Assembly (NCBI RefSeq): GCF_019175285.1
Contig: NC_056527.1
Location: forward strand, 104,613,765 to 104,677,764
Length of the DNA stretch: 64,000 nt
Direction: 5' to 3'
DNA from: Sceloporus undulatus
Taxonomy: Eukaryota > Chordata > Lepidosauria > Squamata > Phrynosomatidae
Under the pieces are notes generated by a model, which was not told the DNA's origin, made no database searches, and saw only the letters and a program-made list of their open reading frames with translations. Position 1 is the stretch's first letter. Each line of letters starts with the position of its first letter. The position numbers and the translations under genes were made by a program. Below, in pieces: positions 10,641 through 23,100 of the stretch.

Positions 10641-10774
10641 CTACTCGCAAGCAAGTTTCCCATCAAAGCTGGACAAGCAGATGGCAAATGCCTGAAGTGC
10701 GCAGAGTGGGTACTGGTAATCCATGGTGAAGACATCGGGTGCCACGCGACCAAACTGTAGCACAATGTAGTCAG
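10641..10774 (-). CDS. TULP2: TULP2 exon 14 (C-terminus and stop)
   Basis: Encodes residues 583-626, [20 protein letters not shown] followed by [11 protein letters not shown] and the tubby signature ending [10 protein letters not shown], then TAG. The acceptor CTCCAG lies just upstream in minus-strand sense; a split Ser codon joins it to exon 13. The C-terminal strand and helix are complete and canonical. Confidence 0.95.
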
Positions 10775-13700
10775 CTGGAGGCCAGAGAGGGGGGGAAAAA
10801 AAAACCAACAGATGAGGAAGTAAAGAGAGCGAGTCACGAACTCTTTTCTTCTGCCCCACACCAACCCTTCTCCTTAAAAAAAAATATGCTCAGCATATTC
10901 TCTGAGATATATCTCTCTTCTTGAGTACTGCAGAGATCTAATTTCTGTTTACATTCTTCTCTAGCTGCCTATCCAATTATTCACATGTGGTACAAGGTAA
11001 AAAAAAGTTTTTTTTTTAAAGGTTATACAGGTTCATGAGATTTGGACCATGTCTGCATCCAGGAGATTTTGCACAACAAGTTCTATTAAGTAATATATCC
11101 AGTTATTATGACTTGCCAAAAATGGAGCCAGATCTACCATTAGGCAAAATGAGGTGGCCACCAATTGCCACCAGACTTTGGAAGAAAAGGCAGGAATAAA
11201 TTGTTACTTATTTACTATGCTTTTGCACCAGAGACAATAAAAGATGATAGTGAGATTTTCTATCTCCTGTGCCAAAATAAGTTGGTAGGGCATGAATATG
11301 TCTCGAGTTGAGTGGGTCACAATGGGCTACTATTCGCCACTTTACTACAGGCAGCAAAATGTCCTAGGCTGGCCTCAGTCAACAACAATTGCTTAATTAC
11401 TCTAAAATCTTTTGTCCGTTGCTTAGAGAGCTGGGGCTCTTATATTGGAGAATCATGTGGATTTCTCTTTTAATGTATACTGTGTTGTTGTTTTATGATT
11501 TCAAGCTGAATCTGACTTATGACACCCTACCATAGGGTTTTCTGGACAAGTTTTATTTGGGGGAGGTTTGCCACTGCCCTCCTTTGCGGCTGAGTGTCAC
11601 TTGACCAAGGTCACCCAGTGGGTTTCCAAGCTGAGTGGGGACTCCAACCCTGGTCTCTTGGAATCTTAGTCCAATGCCCAGATCACCATATTAAGCTGAA
11701 TTAATGTATATTGCAAAAAAAAAAAAAAGTGTTTTACATTATTTTGTTTTAAATTACCCAGTGTTTTTGTTCCTTCATCCCACTCTGAGATCTTTAACTA
11801 TAAATTGTTGTTATTGTGTGCCTTCAAATCATTTTTGACATATGACCAGCTTAAGGTGAATGCATCACAGGGATTGTATCACAGATTTGTTCAGTGAGAG
11901 TTGTCATTGCCTTTGTCTGAGGAGAAGAATGTGTGACTTGCCCAAGGTCACACAGTGAGTTTTGATGGCCAAGTGGGGATTTGAACCCTGGTACCCCAGA
12001 ATCCTGGTCCAAGACCACACTGGCTCTCTTAGCTATAAGGCATGACATAAATGGTCAACTGTATCGTGCTTTCAATTGCTTGTGCTGCACTTGCAAGACT
12101 TCTTTACTTAGAAGTTAGCCCCACAGAATCGCTTTAAAGCAGACAGTCATTACAGTGCTGAAAAAATCTTCCCCCCAATTCACATTCCTGTGCACCATTA
12201 CTCACAGTTATCTTCTGAGATGATCTGGAAATTTTTGACAGATGCCTGTGTGACACGCCCATGGAAGTTGAGCACATACGACTGGGTCTCCTCGTTCCAA
12301 GCTGGCATCTTGTTCTGGAGTTTGATCAGGTTCTGCATGTTCCGGTTTCGGAATCGGATAAGTAAGGTCTCGTGTTCCTGTAGGTGAAGATGGGCACATG
12401 GTAAGCAAATGGCTGCCTTATGTTTGCAGCTTTCACCTGAGGCAGGCATTGAGGTGAGAGGTAGGGGGAGAGGCCTCTAACCTCCTTGTAAACTAGAACC
12501 ACTCACATTTTTAGGACGGATGCAGATCCTCTCATTATCTGAGTTCATGCCAGGAATGATCACTGTCATTTTTCGTGGGCCCCTAAACCCCAAAACATTG
12601 GTTTCCTGAAAGAAGGCAGGAACACACACACAAAAATAAATAAATAAATCTCAGCTTGTTGTGTTGTCAGTTAAAGGTTAGTATTCCTTTGCATAGCTAT
12701 CATTCATTCGATTCTACAAAGACAGACGGACAGGCAGATTGTGTATTTATAATTCACTCTTCAGACGAAAAGGCTTCTAGGGCAGTTTACAAATCAGTAA
12801 TATGACTTTTCCCTGCTCTCAGACTTATCATCTAAATAAGACACAACACAGAAAGAAATTTGAATCGCAGTGTGGGAGGGGATTAAGTCCAGAAGATGCT
12901 GGCTTCTCTTCTTTTCCTCAATGTCCACAGCTGTGGAGAGAAGGCCTGTCACCAGCTATTGGCGTCAAGACACCATGGACCTGTGCCTGGCTGCTCTTCT
13001 CTCAGGCCAGAACAATGGATTTATTTTCTTTTAAAATCACCTTCATCCTTATGGACATCGTAATGGCATATAAGAGTATGATCAAAATACAATACAGACA
13101 ACAAAATCAAATAATCACAATTTTCTAAGCAGGAAGAAAGCAATTATAATTGCCAGCTCATATCACACAATAATAACCAGGCAACAAAAAGGTTTGGAGC
13201 GCCGGGGAGACAGCAGTTTTGGTGTTGGCTACAATTTCACCAGAAGGGCAGGTGTACCTGAGAAGGCTATTCCCCTTTTATTGCCATAATGTACACACAG
13301 TCCTTGGCAAAGAACCTTCCTTAACAATTTTTGGACAGGCAGACTGACACAAGGAGAGGTATTTGACTTGCAAGCCAGTTAGAATATCTTTTTAAATATG
13401 AAGAACCTGAACAGGGCCAGATTAAGACCTTCAGAAATCCTAAGTACTTAAAAGATTTTAGTGTCCCTGTATATATTTAATTCAAAATATAAACAATAAA
13501 CTCTAAAAAAAAATCTCCAAATTTGGAGAAGCCCCTTCCCTCCATCTGACAACACTGTACTGAGTGCTGCTATGTTCGCTCTCACTGGACAACTGAACAT
13601 GATAGTTGACATAACCAAGAACGGTTATGTGAGCCTTGGTGGACCATATGGCAGTTTGCCAGTTACCAGAGTCTAACTCTGTTGTATTCCGAAACTAACA

Positions 13701-16700
13701 TATATCATTAACCTTTATTACTATTTTATTATTGTTTTTATTACAGTATATATGTACGTGTGTAATTTTTTCATTTATTGTGGGAGCCTTTTGTGGAACC
13801 TGTTCAGTTTCACCATTTGCAGTTTTGCACTATGTGGTCCATGGAAAATCTGGCAATGGAAAATTTCTGTGGTGACCTCTTCCCTTTATGTCCTAATTGT
13901 TGTTGTTGTGTGTGCCTTCAAGTCATTTCTAACTTATGCAATCCTATTGGGGGGGGGGAGTTCATGTCAAATTTCTTCAGAAAGGGATTTGCCTTGGCCT
14001 TCCCCTGTGAGACATATGACTTGCCCAAGGCCACCCAGTGGGTTTCATGACTGAGCTGGAGGTCTCCAGAGTTGTAATTCAGCACTCAAACCACTATGCC
14101 ATGCCAGCTCTCTTAAGCATTTGCTTATTTTGCTTAATGATAATCTAGCTCTGACATGGGGCAAATCCAAGCCTTGCTCTCCAAACAAAATGCTCCTCCC
14201 TCCACATGACACCATTGTTGGATGGTTTCCCAGTTTTTGTATACCTTCTCATTCTAGAAGGTTGAAAGGCTTCTCTTAAGCCTTACTTACTTGCATTAGG
14301 TTTAAACTAAAAGATGCTGGTACTTTGGGTCCCACCCACCATTGGAATATGGTTCCTCCTCTCAAATTGATTTCAGGCTTCAGGCTAAAAAAAGTAACTT
14401 TTTAAACAGGAGGTAAAATTCTAATTTCTGAGCATCTACTCATCTTTTCCCCTCATCAGGGATTAAACTGCTCCATATCAAAATATGAAAATAATATAAA
14501 TGTGGCTATTAGTACTAATACCAATACAGATGCTATTAAGTACCTGCCCTTGACTTACATTTGATGGGCTAGGTAGTATAGTACTATCAATTGTTCCCTG
14601 GAGAAAAGAATCTCTCCCTGTAACTCCCGGATTGTGACTGCTGCTGCCACACTGCATAAATTAAGCACTCTGACACTACTTTAATTTCCATGGCTCAATA
14701 CTATGGAATTCTGGGATTTTTAGTTTGTAATAGAGCTCCAGAATTCCATAACAGTGAGTTATGGCAGTAAAAGTAGTGTCAGAATGCTTTACTTCTGTAA
14801 TGTGGATTGTCTCAAGTTTCCTTTGAAAAGAATGCGCTAAGCAGTTGAGGCCAGCTAGATGCAGGGAGACAGCCAGCATGGCATAGTGGTTCAAGTGTTG
14901 ACTACAGCTCTGGAGACTAAGATTCGATTCCCAGCTTGTTCATGAAACTCACTGGGTGACCTTGGGCAAATCACATGCTCTAAGCCTGAGGGGAAAGCAG
15001 TAGCAAACCTCCTCTGGGCAAATTTGCCAAGAAAACCCTATGATAGGTTCGCTTTAGGGTTGCCATAAGTTGGAAACGACTTGAAGGCAAACAACATTAA
15101 GACAAGGTGAAAGGGGGAGACAGCATGTTTAGTAAGAAGAAAGATTCATCAACACATACAGAATTCAGAAAATCTCTGAACTTTTGTAACTCAGATCTTA
15201 TTATAATACCAACACACAAACTCTAGGTACAGATTTACTATGCTAATGAAAAAGAAATAATTAAATAAATGAATACTATGGGATATATGCACATGATTTC
15301 TCAAGTGTGCATGCATAAGAAATGTAATTCTTTTGATGAATGATGTAGTATGTTGTAGTATTAAAATGCTTTGTTACTTTCTGTGTGGAAATGCATAAAT
15401 GTTTGGAAGTTTGCCATATTAATCATGTCTGCTCTGTAGAAGAGATTCCCCAGGCACTCTTTTGCTGCAGCATATAAAGAAAAAGTTTAGATTTCCCTCT
15501 TTGGTATGAGTCTTGATTGGCATAAGGTGCACTGGAGTACAAATCCCAAATTGGCTTGGGAACAACAAACTTACATAGCAAATGGCAACCAGCTCTTGCC
15601 GCAACTGGGCTGTTTCTGGAACAAAAGGTTTCTTGTCTGGATTGATCCCGTTGTCAAACACAGTAAACTTAGTTCCCAGTACATTGGATCTAGAAATGAG
15701 TGTAAAAGACATTTGCTTATTTTAGGCTTATTTTGGAATTTTCTTCAACCTGACCCCACAAACATCTACACAATGGAAAATCCCAAAAGTAAAAAGCACC
15801 CAAATTTGTCCACTTTCTGTGTAAGTTAATGTCGGATTAATGTTCAATGCCCCTGATGTGTCTGAAAACAATCCTGCTTTTGTAGGATTTGTCCACTTTC
15901 TCTGCAGGTTAATTTCACATTAATGCTCAATGCATCTGAAAATGATCCCACTTTTGTGGGATTTGTCCACTTTCTGTGCGGGTTAATTTTGGATTAATGC
16001 TCATTGTGTCTGAAAACGGTCCTGCTTTTGTGGATTTAAATCCCATTTCTGCACAGGATTTGGCTGATTCCCTCCCGTGTGATAAACTCCTAAGACTCTG
16101 GAGACTAGGGTTTGAATCCCTGCTCAGCTGTGGAAATCCACTGAGTGACTTTGGCCAAGTCACACTATCTCAGGCTCAGAGGAAGGCAATGGCAACCCTT
16201 GCCAAGAGAACCCTGTGATAGGTTAGCCTTAGAGTTGCACATAACATCAGCAATATTAGTCCTTTTCTAAAGCTAATGGACCTTAACTGCTCCCTGAAAA
16301 CCAAGTCTGCATCTACACTGCAGAAATAATGCAGTCTGACACTGCTTTAACTGACATGCTCAGTGCTAGGCAGTCCTGGGATTTGTAGTTTGTTGTGGCA
16401 CCTGAGCTCTCTGACAGAGAAGGCTACATTACAAATCCCTGAATTCTGTAGCATTGAGCTATGGCAGTTAAAGCAGTGTTGAAGTGCATTATTTCTGCAG
16501 TGCAGATGTAGCCTAAATCACCAAAAACAACAACAACCCGCTTTACATTATAAATGATCACTCAAAACAGGTCGTCCTACCTGGAAAAATCCATCCCTTC
16601 CCCCTCTAGATATTTCCAATATTGTCTATAAACTCAGGAGAAACAGGGAAGTCTGGTAGATAATGTCATCATCTGAGAGAATTAAGAAGTCCCTGCAATC

Positions 16701-17048
16701 CATCCCTGCTCTACTCCGCTACTGTGCTCGTGGGGAAATACCACTGCATGTAAAACACATGCCCTATATCCCTGTGCCATCACCCCTGTGCAAGAACTAG
16801 GGAAACTATGGGGCCTCATTAGTCCTCCAGGAGATTATGGAGATACATGTCCCCAGGAAAAGCTCAGTCCCTTCCCCCTCAACTGCCCCAACTGCCCTCT
16901 AGGAGGTGTGCGGACATTTCTGCGATTTTTGTGGGTGAGGTGACTTGACCATTTTTGTAAACTATTGGTAAACTGTTATTGTATTTTATTGTTGTGCTTT
17001 GTATATTTTATCGGGTTGTAATCCCACCTCGATCCATCTGGGAGAGGC

Positions 17049-17107
<59 letters not shown>

Positions 17108-20100
17108 TTAGGCCCAGGAGAGGCTGGTAGTAACTTCCTATTCGTTTCTGGTTTAAAATGTCTAGGGGATATTGGGGGCCACATGTGGCCTACAGACTTC
17201 ACATTGCCCATCCCACTCTAGAATATAGCAGGGTTGAAAACAGACCCACCTGATTTTTCCAATGAAGTTGTCTCCATCCCGTGACAGATCAATGGGGTCT
17301 AAGGAAATGAGGTAGTTAGAGGTCTTGCTTTTTTTCCTTTTCCGCCCAGACATGAGGAAACGCTGAAGAAGAAGACATACCATAGCAGTTAATAAGACCA
17401 GTTTGTGCTTGCCTCTTTCATCAACTGCATTCTTTAAACTCCTTGTTGTGTGCCTTCAAGTAATTTCTGACTTATAGCAATGGGGTTTTCTTGGAAGAAT
17501 TTGCTAGCTTTCCTCTGAGACTAAGAGAGTGTGACTATCTCAAGATCACCTAATAGGTTTCCATGGCAGAATGAGGATTGGAATCCTGTTCTCCAGAGTT
17601 ATAGTCCAACACTCACACCACTACACCACACTGCCTCTCCTTCAAAGTCCTATAGGCCCCAAACCCCCATAGGCCCCAGTCAAAAAGAAAACAGTCAAGG
17701 ATTATGGGATATCTAGTAGTCTTTAAAGGTGTTACATAGCATTTTGAGGCCAGGCAAAAGAGGAATATCCCAATAGGCCTTATTATTCATAATTTCATTC
17801 GGTTTAAGAGAGATTTGTGTTCCATGATTTAAAATGCAAGCAAATTTTCAAAGTGTCCATAGCAAGATTGCATCCCATGAAACACACATGACATGTACAA
17901 ATCTATATGTTTACTGAAAAGGAAGCCTCTCAGTACTGGATAAGGCTTACTCCCTATACAATGTATGTTCAGGGCTCCTACATTATAAGTAGCATCTGAA
18001 GGCAGAACACAAGCTTAAATAAGTAGTGTATCAGAATGTTTATACTTTAAAAGAAAATACTTGTTCTTGCTTGCTGATACCTTCTTTCCATTTTCCATCT
18101 CAAGATGCAAATAGTAGAAAGGGAAGATGCCCTTGTCCATTCCTTTCCTGTCCCGTGTGATGCGACATTGGATAATGTGGCCCTGAGGAGCAGGTTTCAG
18201 GATGAATTCTTCAACGTCATCCACCTTGACAGACAATGGGGTGCTGGATTCCCCACTTGGAGACTGTCAAGGGGAAGAGAGTAAAAAACGGAAATTGTGA
18301 TGTGATGAAATGTGGTGTAAAAGTTGAAGCAAGAGACCCTATCTTTTCTTGAAGCAAAGCTGACCCTCAAGATGTTCTGGGATTGTTCCTCCCATCAGCT
18401 CCTAGCCAGCATAGCCAATGTGGAAGGGTGAAAGAAAGAGCTGCTGTCCAGTAATTGAGGCCCATTTACAGTACACAATTATAGCACAATTATTCCATTT
18501 TAACTGCTAATGTTGCATCCTATTGAATCTTGGGACTGGTAGTCTGAAGAGGCACTGGAATGTCTGGCTGAAAATTCAAAATACTCCTCCCTAAAATGGT
18601 TCTCCCACAAATGGACCTTGAGCTTATTTGGAGGTTCTAGAAGGAAGCACAGCTATCGTATACCTGGGACTGAAGACATCCTTCTATCTGGGATGGTTGT
18701 CCTCTTCCACTAAGGGTGCAGCTTTGGGAGGGACACACATGGAGGAAGGGGATACCTGCATAGCCAGCCCCCCCCCCCGGCTTTTAATCCCAGGATGCCA
18801 TAAAATAAAACCATGGCAGTTGAAGTGGAATTATAGTGTCACAATTCTGCCGCTATATAATCCCTGGAGGGCTACACATTTCCACCACTGCTTTAAGCAG
18901 TGGCATCACTAGGGGGGTGCGGGAACTGCAGACCACTCCAGGTGGCAGGGCAGGGCATCTGGAGGGATTGGCACAGCTATGGATAAGCAAGAACGGGTGC
19001 TTTTCCACTTGCCCAGTAGCCACACAGGAACCTAATTAGGCCTTCCAGAGGACACAGTGCTCCCCACCTTAATAGCAGCAGCTGCTGGGGAGAAGCCACA
19101 GCAGATCCTGATGCCTTTTGGGGGAAGAGCTTCCTTCAGGATCTAATGTGATCCTTAAGCCTTTTGGGTGGGGGCTTTCTTAGGGTCTAGAGCAACTGCA
19201 GCCATGCTGGACCCAGAAGCCTTTCCAGGAGCACCAGGGCCTACTTCATGATTTGGTGCAGCTGAGGCCATGCTGAACCCTGAAGGTCTTTCTGGGGGAG
19301 GGGGGCAGAGGCTGCAGTGGTCTGGGCAGGCAGTTCACTAGGGGAGAGTTTGCTCTCCCCCTGCACCTGGTGACACCAACCTCAGAGATGCCACTAGCTT
19401 TCAGTGAGCTGAAAAAAAGATGAATTCTACTTTGGTCTGTTTTTAAATTCCACCAGTTTTTCAACAGAATAGCAATAGAAAGAGCAAGTACTTTTCTAAA
19501 CTGTTTGTCGGTGCACTTAAGCACTCCCTAGGCAGTTTACAAAGTGTAAGCTAAATTGCCCCCAACAATCTGGGCATTCATTTTAGTGACCTAGGAAGCC
19601 TGAGTCAAGCTTGAGCCCTTGGACTGGTAGTGAACTTATGGTTTGTGAGTGAGTGACTGCAGTACAGGCATTTAACCACAGCGCCACCAGGGCTCTGTCT
19701 GAGTAACACACACAAGGGAGTGTACTTTTTCCTTTTAAAACTTTCTGCCTTAGGGATTTGAAAATGGAGATTTATATGGGAAAAAGATTTATTATTGATT
19801 TAAGGTTTCTTATTTGTGCATTGTAATGAAGGATAACTAAGAAGTTAATATTATTTTGTTATATAATATTTATATTCAGTTAAATTTCAAGGAAATGAGA
19901 TGAACAAGGTAACTGGTGGGGGAGCTAGTGTAAGAAAAGCTATCCTACGTAAAAGGTTGAACAATACGGAAGTTATGTACGAAGATGTTTCAACTTAACT
20001 GTGATATCAGAAATAAGATGATGTCAGTTTGAATGGAAATTTTATGTTTATAACATTTGAATTAAAAAAACTTTCTGCCTTGTGCAGAAAGAGAATGGGA

Positions 20101-23100
20101 AAACTGACAGTTTCACTGATGCCAATTTCCATCACTTTCCTGCACTGTTTCTTCTATTTCCCCCTGCCACACTCTTCTTTGCTTTCTGAGGAAACTGACA
20201 ATGCTTTCCCTGGCTTTCTCAGTTTCTGTGGAGGCCAGGAAAAGCCTAAGTGACAAGAAAGGAAATGGCACTGGAATGGCTTAAAACAGGGGCATGGAAC
20301 CTCTTGCCTTTTGAATATTTTAGACTTCGTTCCCTAAAAAATTGGCTAAAGGCATGGGGATGTGAAAATTATTGTTCCCCCAATAAGAAAATCAGGAGAG
20401 CTAAAGACTGCCCAGTCTGTCTTAAAATGATACCTGTAGAATTGCACTGAAGTAGGCAGACGGAGAGGGCAGGCAGTTATTCATTTTTGGTCTTTTTAGA
20501 CTACAATGCCAAGTAGTCAAGCTGACTAGGGATGCTGGGCATTGTACTCCAAAAATATTTTTTCCCAAGCTCAAGATCAGTGGTGACATTTAAAGCAGCA
20601 AAACTCTATCCAGTGGTAAATGGTGAGAGGTTATCTGAATACTCAGGAAAGCTTGATTTTGACCTTAGCATCTCAGAGGATAAGCTGACCTCCTTAGGGA
20701 TGTACATGACCCGTTCGAGGATGTCTTGCTCCTCGCCTTTGAATTCTTCCTTCTCCTCCTCCTCCTCATCTTCATCCTCATCTTCCTCATCATCACTCTG
20801 GCTTCTCCTTCCATTGGTGAGAGACCCTGGGAAAAGCAGGGAGAATTGCAAAGTGAGGGGAGAGGAACTGATGACAAGTAATTCCTGAAATCAGGAGAGA
20901 GTTGTTTAAAACATTCAACTCCCTTCAGCTGTGTCTCTTGACTTATGGGCAAGACACACCTGGACTGAGTTGAATGTTTTAACTGAATGATTTCAGGAAT
21001 ATACGGTACTTAACCAACAGTCTGGTCTTAAATATTCAGACATGGCTACCCCTCTTGGTTCAAAGGCATATCATTCTGTCACCAGAAAGAAGGTGCCACA
21101 GTTTCTTGCCTTCATTGTGTCTCTGGTTTACACTTAGTGCTATATTTGAAGTGAGAGCCAGTGTGGTGTAGTGGTTTGAGCGTTGGGCTATGATTCTAAG
21201 AGCAGAGTTCAAATCCCCACCCAGCCATGAAAACCCACTGTGTGACCTTGGGCAAGTCACACCCTCAGCCTCAGAGGATGGCAATGACACCCCCTCTGAT
21301 AAAACTTGCCAAGAAAACTCAATGATAGGCTTGCCTTAGGTCACCTAACAACTTGACGTCACACAACACACACACACACATTTGAGGCCCCTAAGGCTTC
21401 CCAGCAGGGGGAGTACTTTCACCACTTTTTGCTTCCTTTCTGGCCATTTTATGCTCAGCATAAAGTGGGAGCTGACTTTTGGTTTACCTCTGGTTAGAAA
21501 AAGGTCTCGCTTGGGCTTAAAATGGCCTTGGTGGAGCAGAGGAGAAGGATATGGCAAAACTGAACCATACATGGGGTGCCAAGGCATTTTAGATTTTTAA
21601 AAAAAGTTTTAAAAATTAGGAAGCACACTAAGGGACAGTCTTCCAAGATCCCATGAGGGCCAATGGAATTTCCCAACTCTTGATAGTTGCTCATCTTAAT
21701 TTTGTCCAAGTCAAGAACTATCCTACATTAATTCAGAATACCAACTTATGAGCTCATCAGTGGAAGGTGGACACAACTACACCATCTATATGCTACAGTC
21801 AAACATATTTGTGTCATGCCTGCACGTAGTGAGACTGGACAAGTTACTTTTTGGACTACAGCTCCTAGAATTCACCAGTCAACATGGCTAGGTTTCTGGA
21901 AGCTGTATTCCAAAACAGTAACTTTTCCAATCTCTGACAGTTCGACACATAGCTAAAAGGCTTTGCAGGATACCAAACCCCTGCCACCTAGAATTTATTT
22001 ACTTATTAATTAAAACAATTTGTTAATCTCTTCACTGCCAACCAGGGCCTCTAAAACAATGGAAAAGAACAGGTGGGGGGGGGGGTTTAAAAAAGCAATT
22101 ACAAAGGCCAGTTTTAAAATTAGTTTTAAAAACCTGCTGAAGCAGAATACTACTATTTTAACCTCCTGTTAAAAACTCAGCAGAGAAGGATCAGCCTGAC
22201 TTTCTGAGGCAAGGAATTCCACAGTCATTATGTCACTACCAAAAGACCCCTGTGTTGTGTATGCATTTCCATAACATTTCTAGGTGGTGGAACATGGAAC
22301 AGAAATGCAACTCAGCATCCTCTATGGCTTTTAACATTTCAGCAAACATTGCCCCTAACTTCAAGCCTATTTTTCCAGCCATAAGAGCTAGAAGGTTCCT
22401 TTAAAAAGAGGTCTAGCTAACTCAGTCTTGATTGTATTTAATCCAGCACTGAATAAGTAGCTGCTTGTAGAGAATAGCAAAATGCTTCTTGCTATGCAAT
22501 GATTTGTCCATCGCCCTAAATCCTTTGCAGTAAACCACAAGAGCATCCAAAATGCAGATTTATTTGTGACTTCTCCTGCCTGAAAGAACTACTCACCTCT
22601 GTGGGAAAGCATCCAGTTCCGGGATTTCTTCAGGGCTGAGGATGATATGGACAGCTCCTGGGATGACTCCTCCTCACTTTCAGAGTTGCTGTGGAAGGTA
22701 TGGACATCACATCTTTCATCATTGGCATCTTTTGAGTCTGTAGACTCCACATCTTCTGTATTGGGGCCATTCTTGAAAACTAAACGGGCAAAAGAATTGA
22801 CATCGGTTTGTTCTGTTACTGCCCTCTTCTCGTAGACATAACTGATTTAGTGGACACTGCTACACACGGCTTTTAAACCGCAATTTTACTGAGAAAGTAA
22901 ATGACAATGACAATACTCATTGCATGACGAGTGAGCAAAATGTGGGCTGCAGGCTGCATGTAGCCCACATGACAGTTTTTATGACCCTTAGGAAGCACCA
23001 GAGGTTTAAAAATATTTATTTTTTTAAAGCCAAAAGTGAACAGGATTTCCAGATTGTTTCCTGTTGCAAAAGAGGCATTTCCTGGGCCTAAAATGGCTGA

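Larger units (their letters stand above)
10775..12205 (-). other. TULP2 intron 13 with two SINEs
   Basis: Donor GTGAGT at the 12205 side, acceptor CTCCAG at 10780-10775. It holds two minus-strand Sauria SINEs listed separately and simple A/T tracts; nothing else coding is seen. Confidence 0.8.
18264..20689 (-). other. TULP2 intron 8
   Basis: Holds the inverted-repeat element at 18899, the SINE at 19505, scattered MITE arms (about 18775-18850) and a 'gccctccag'-like palindrome piece near 18375. No further exon is seen. Confidence 0.7.
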
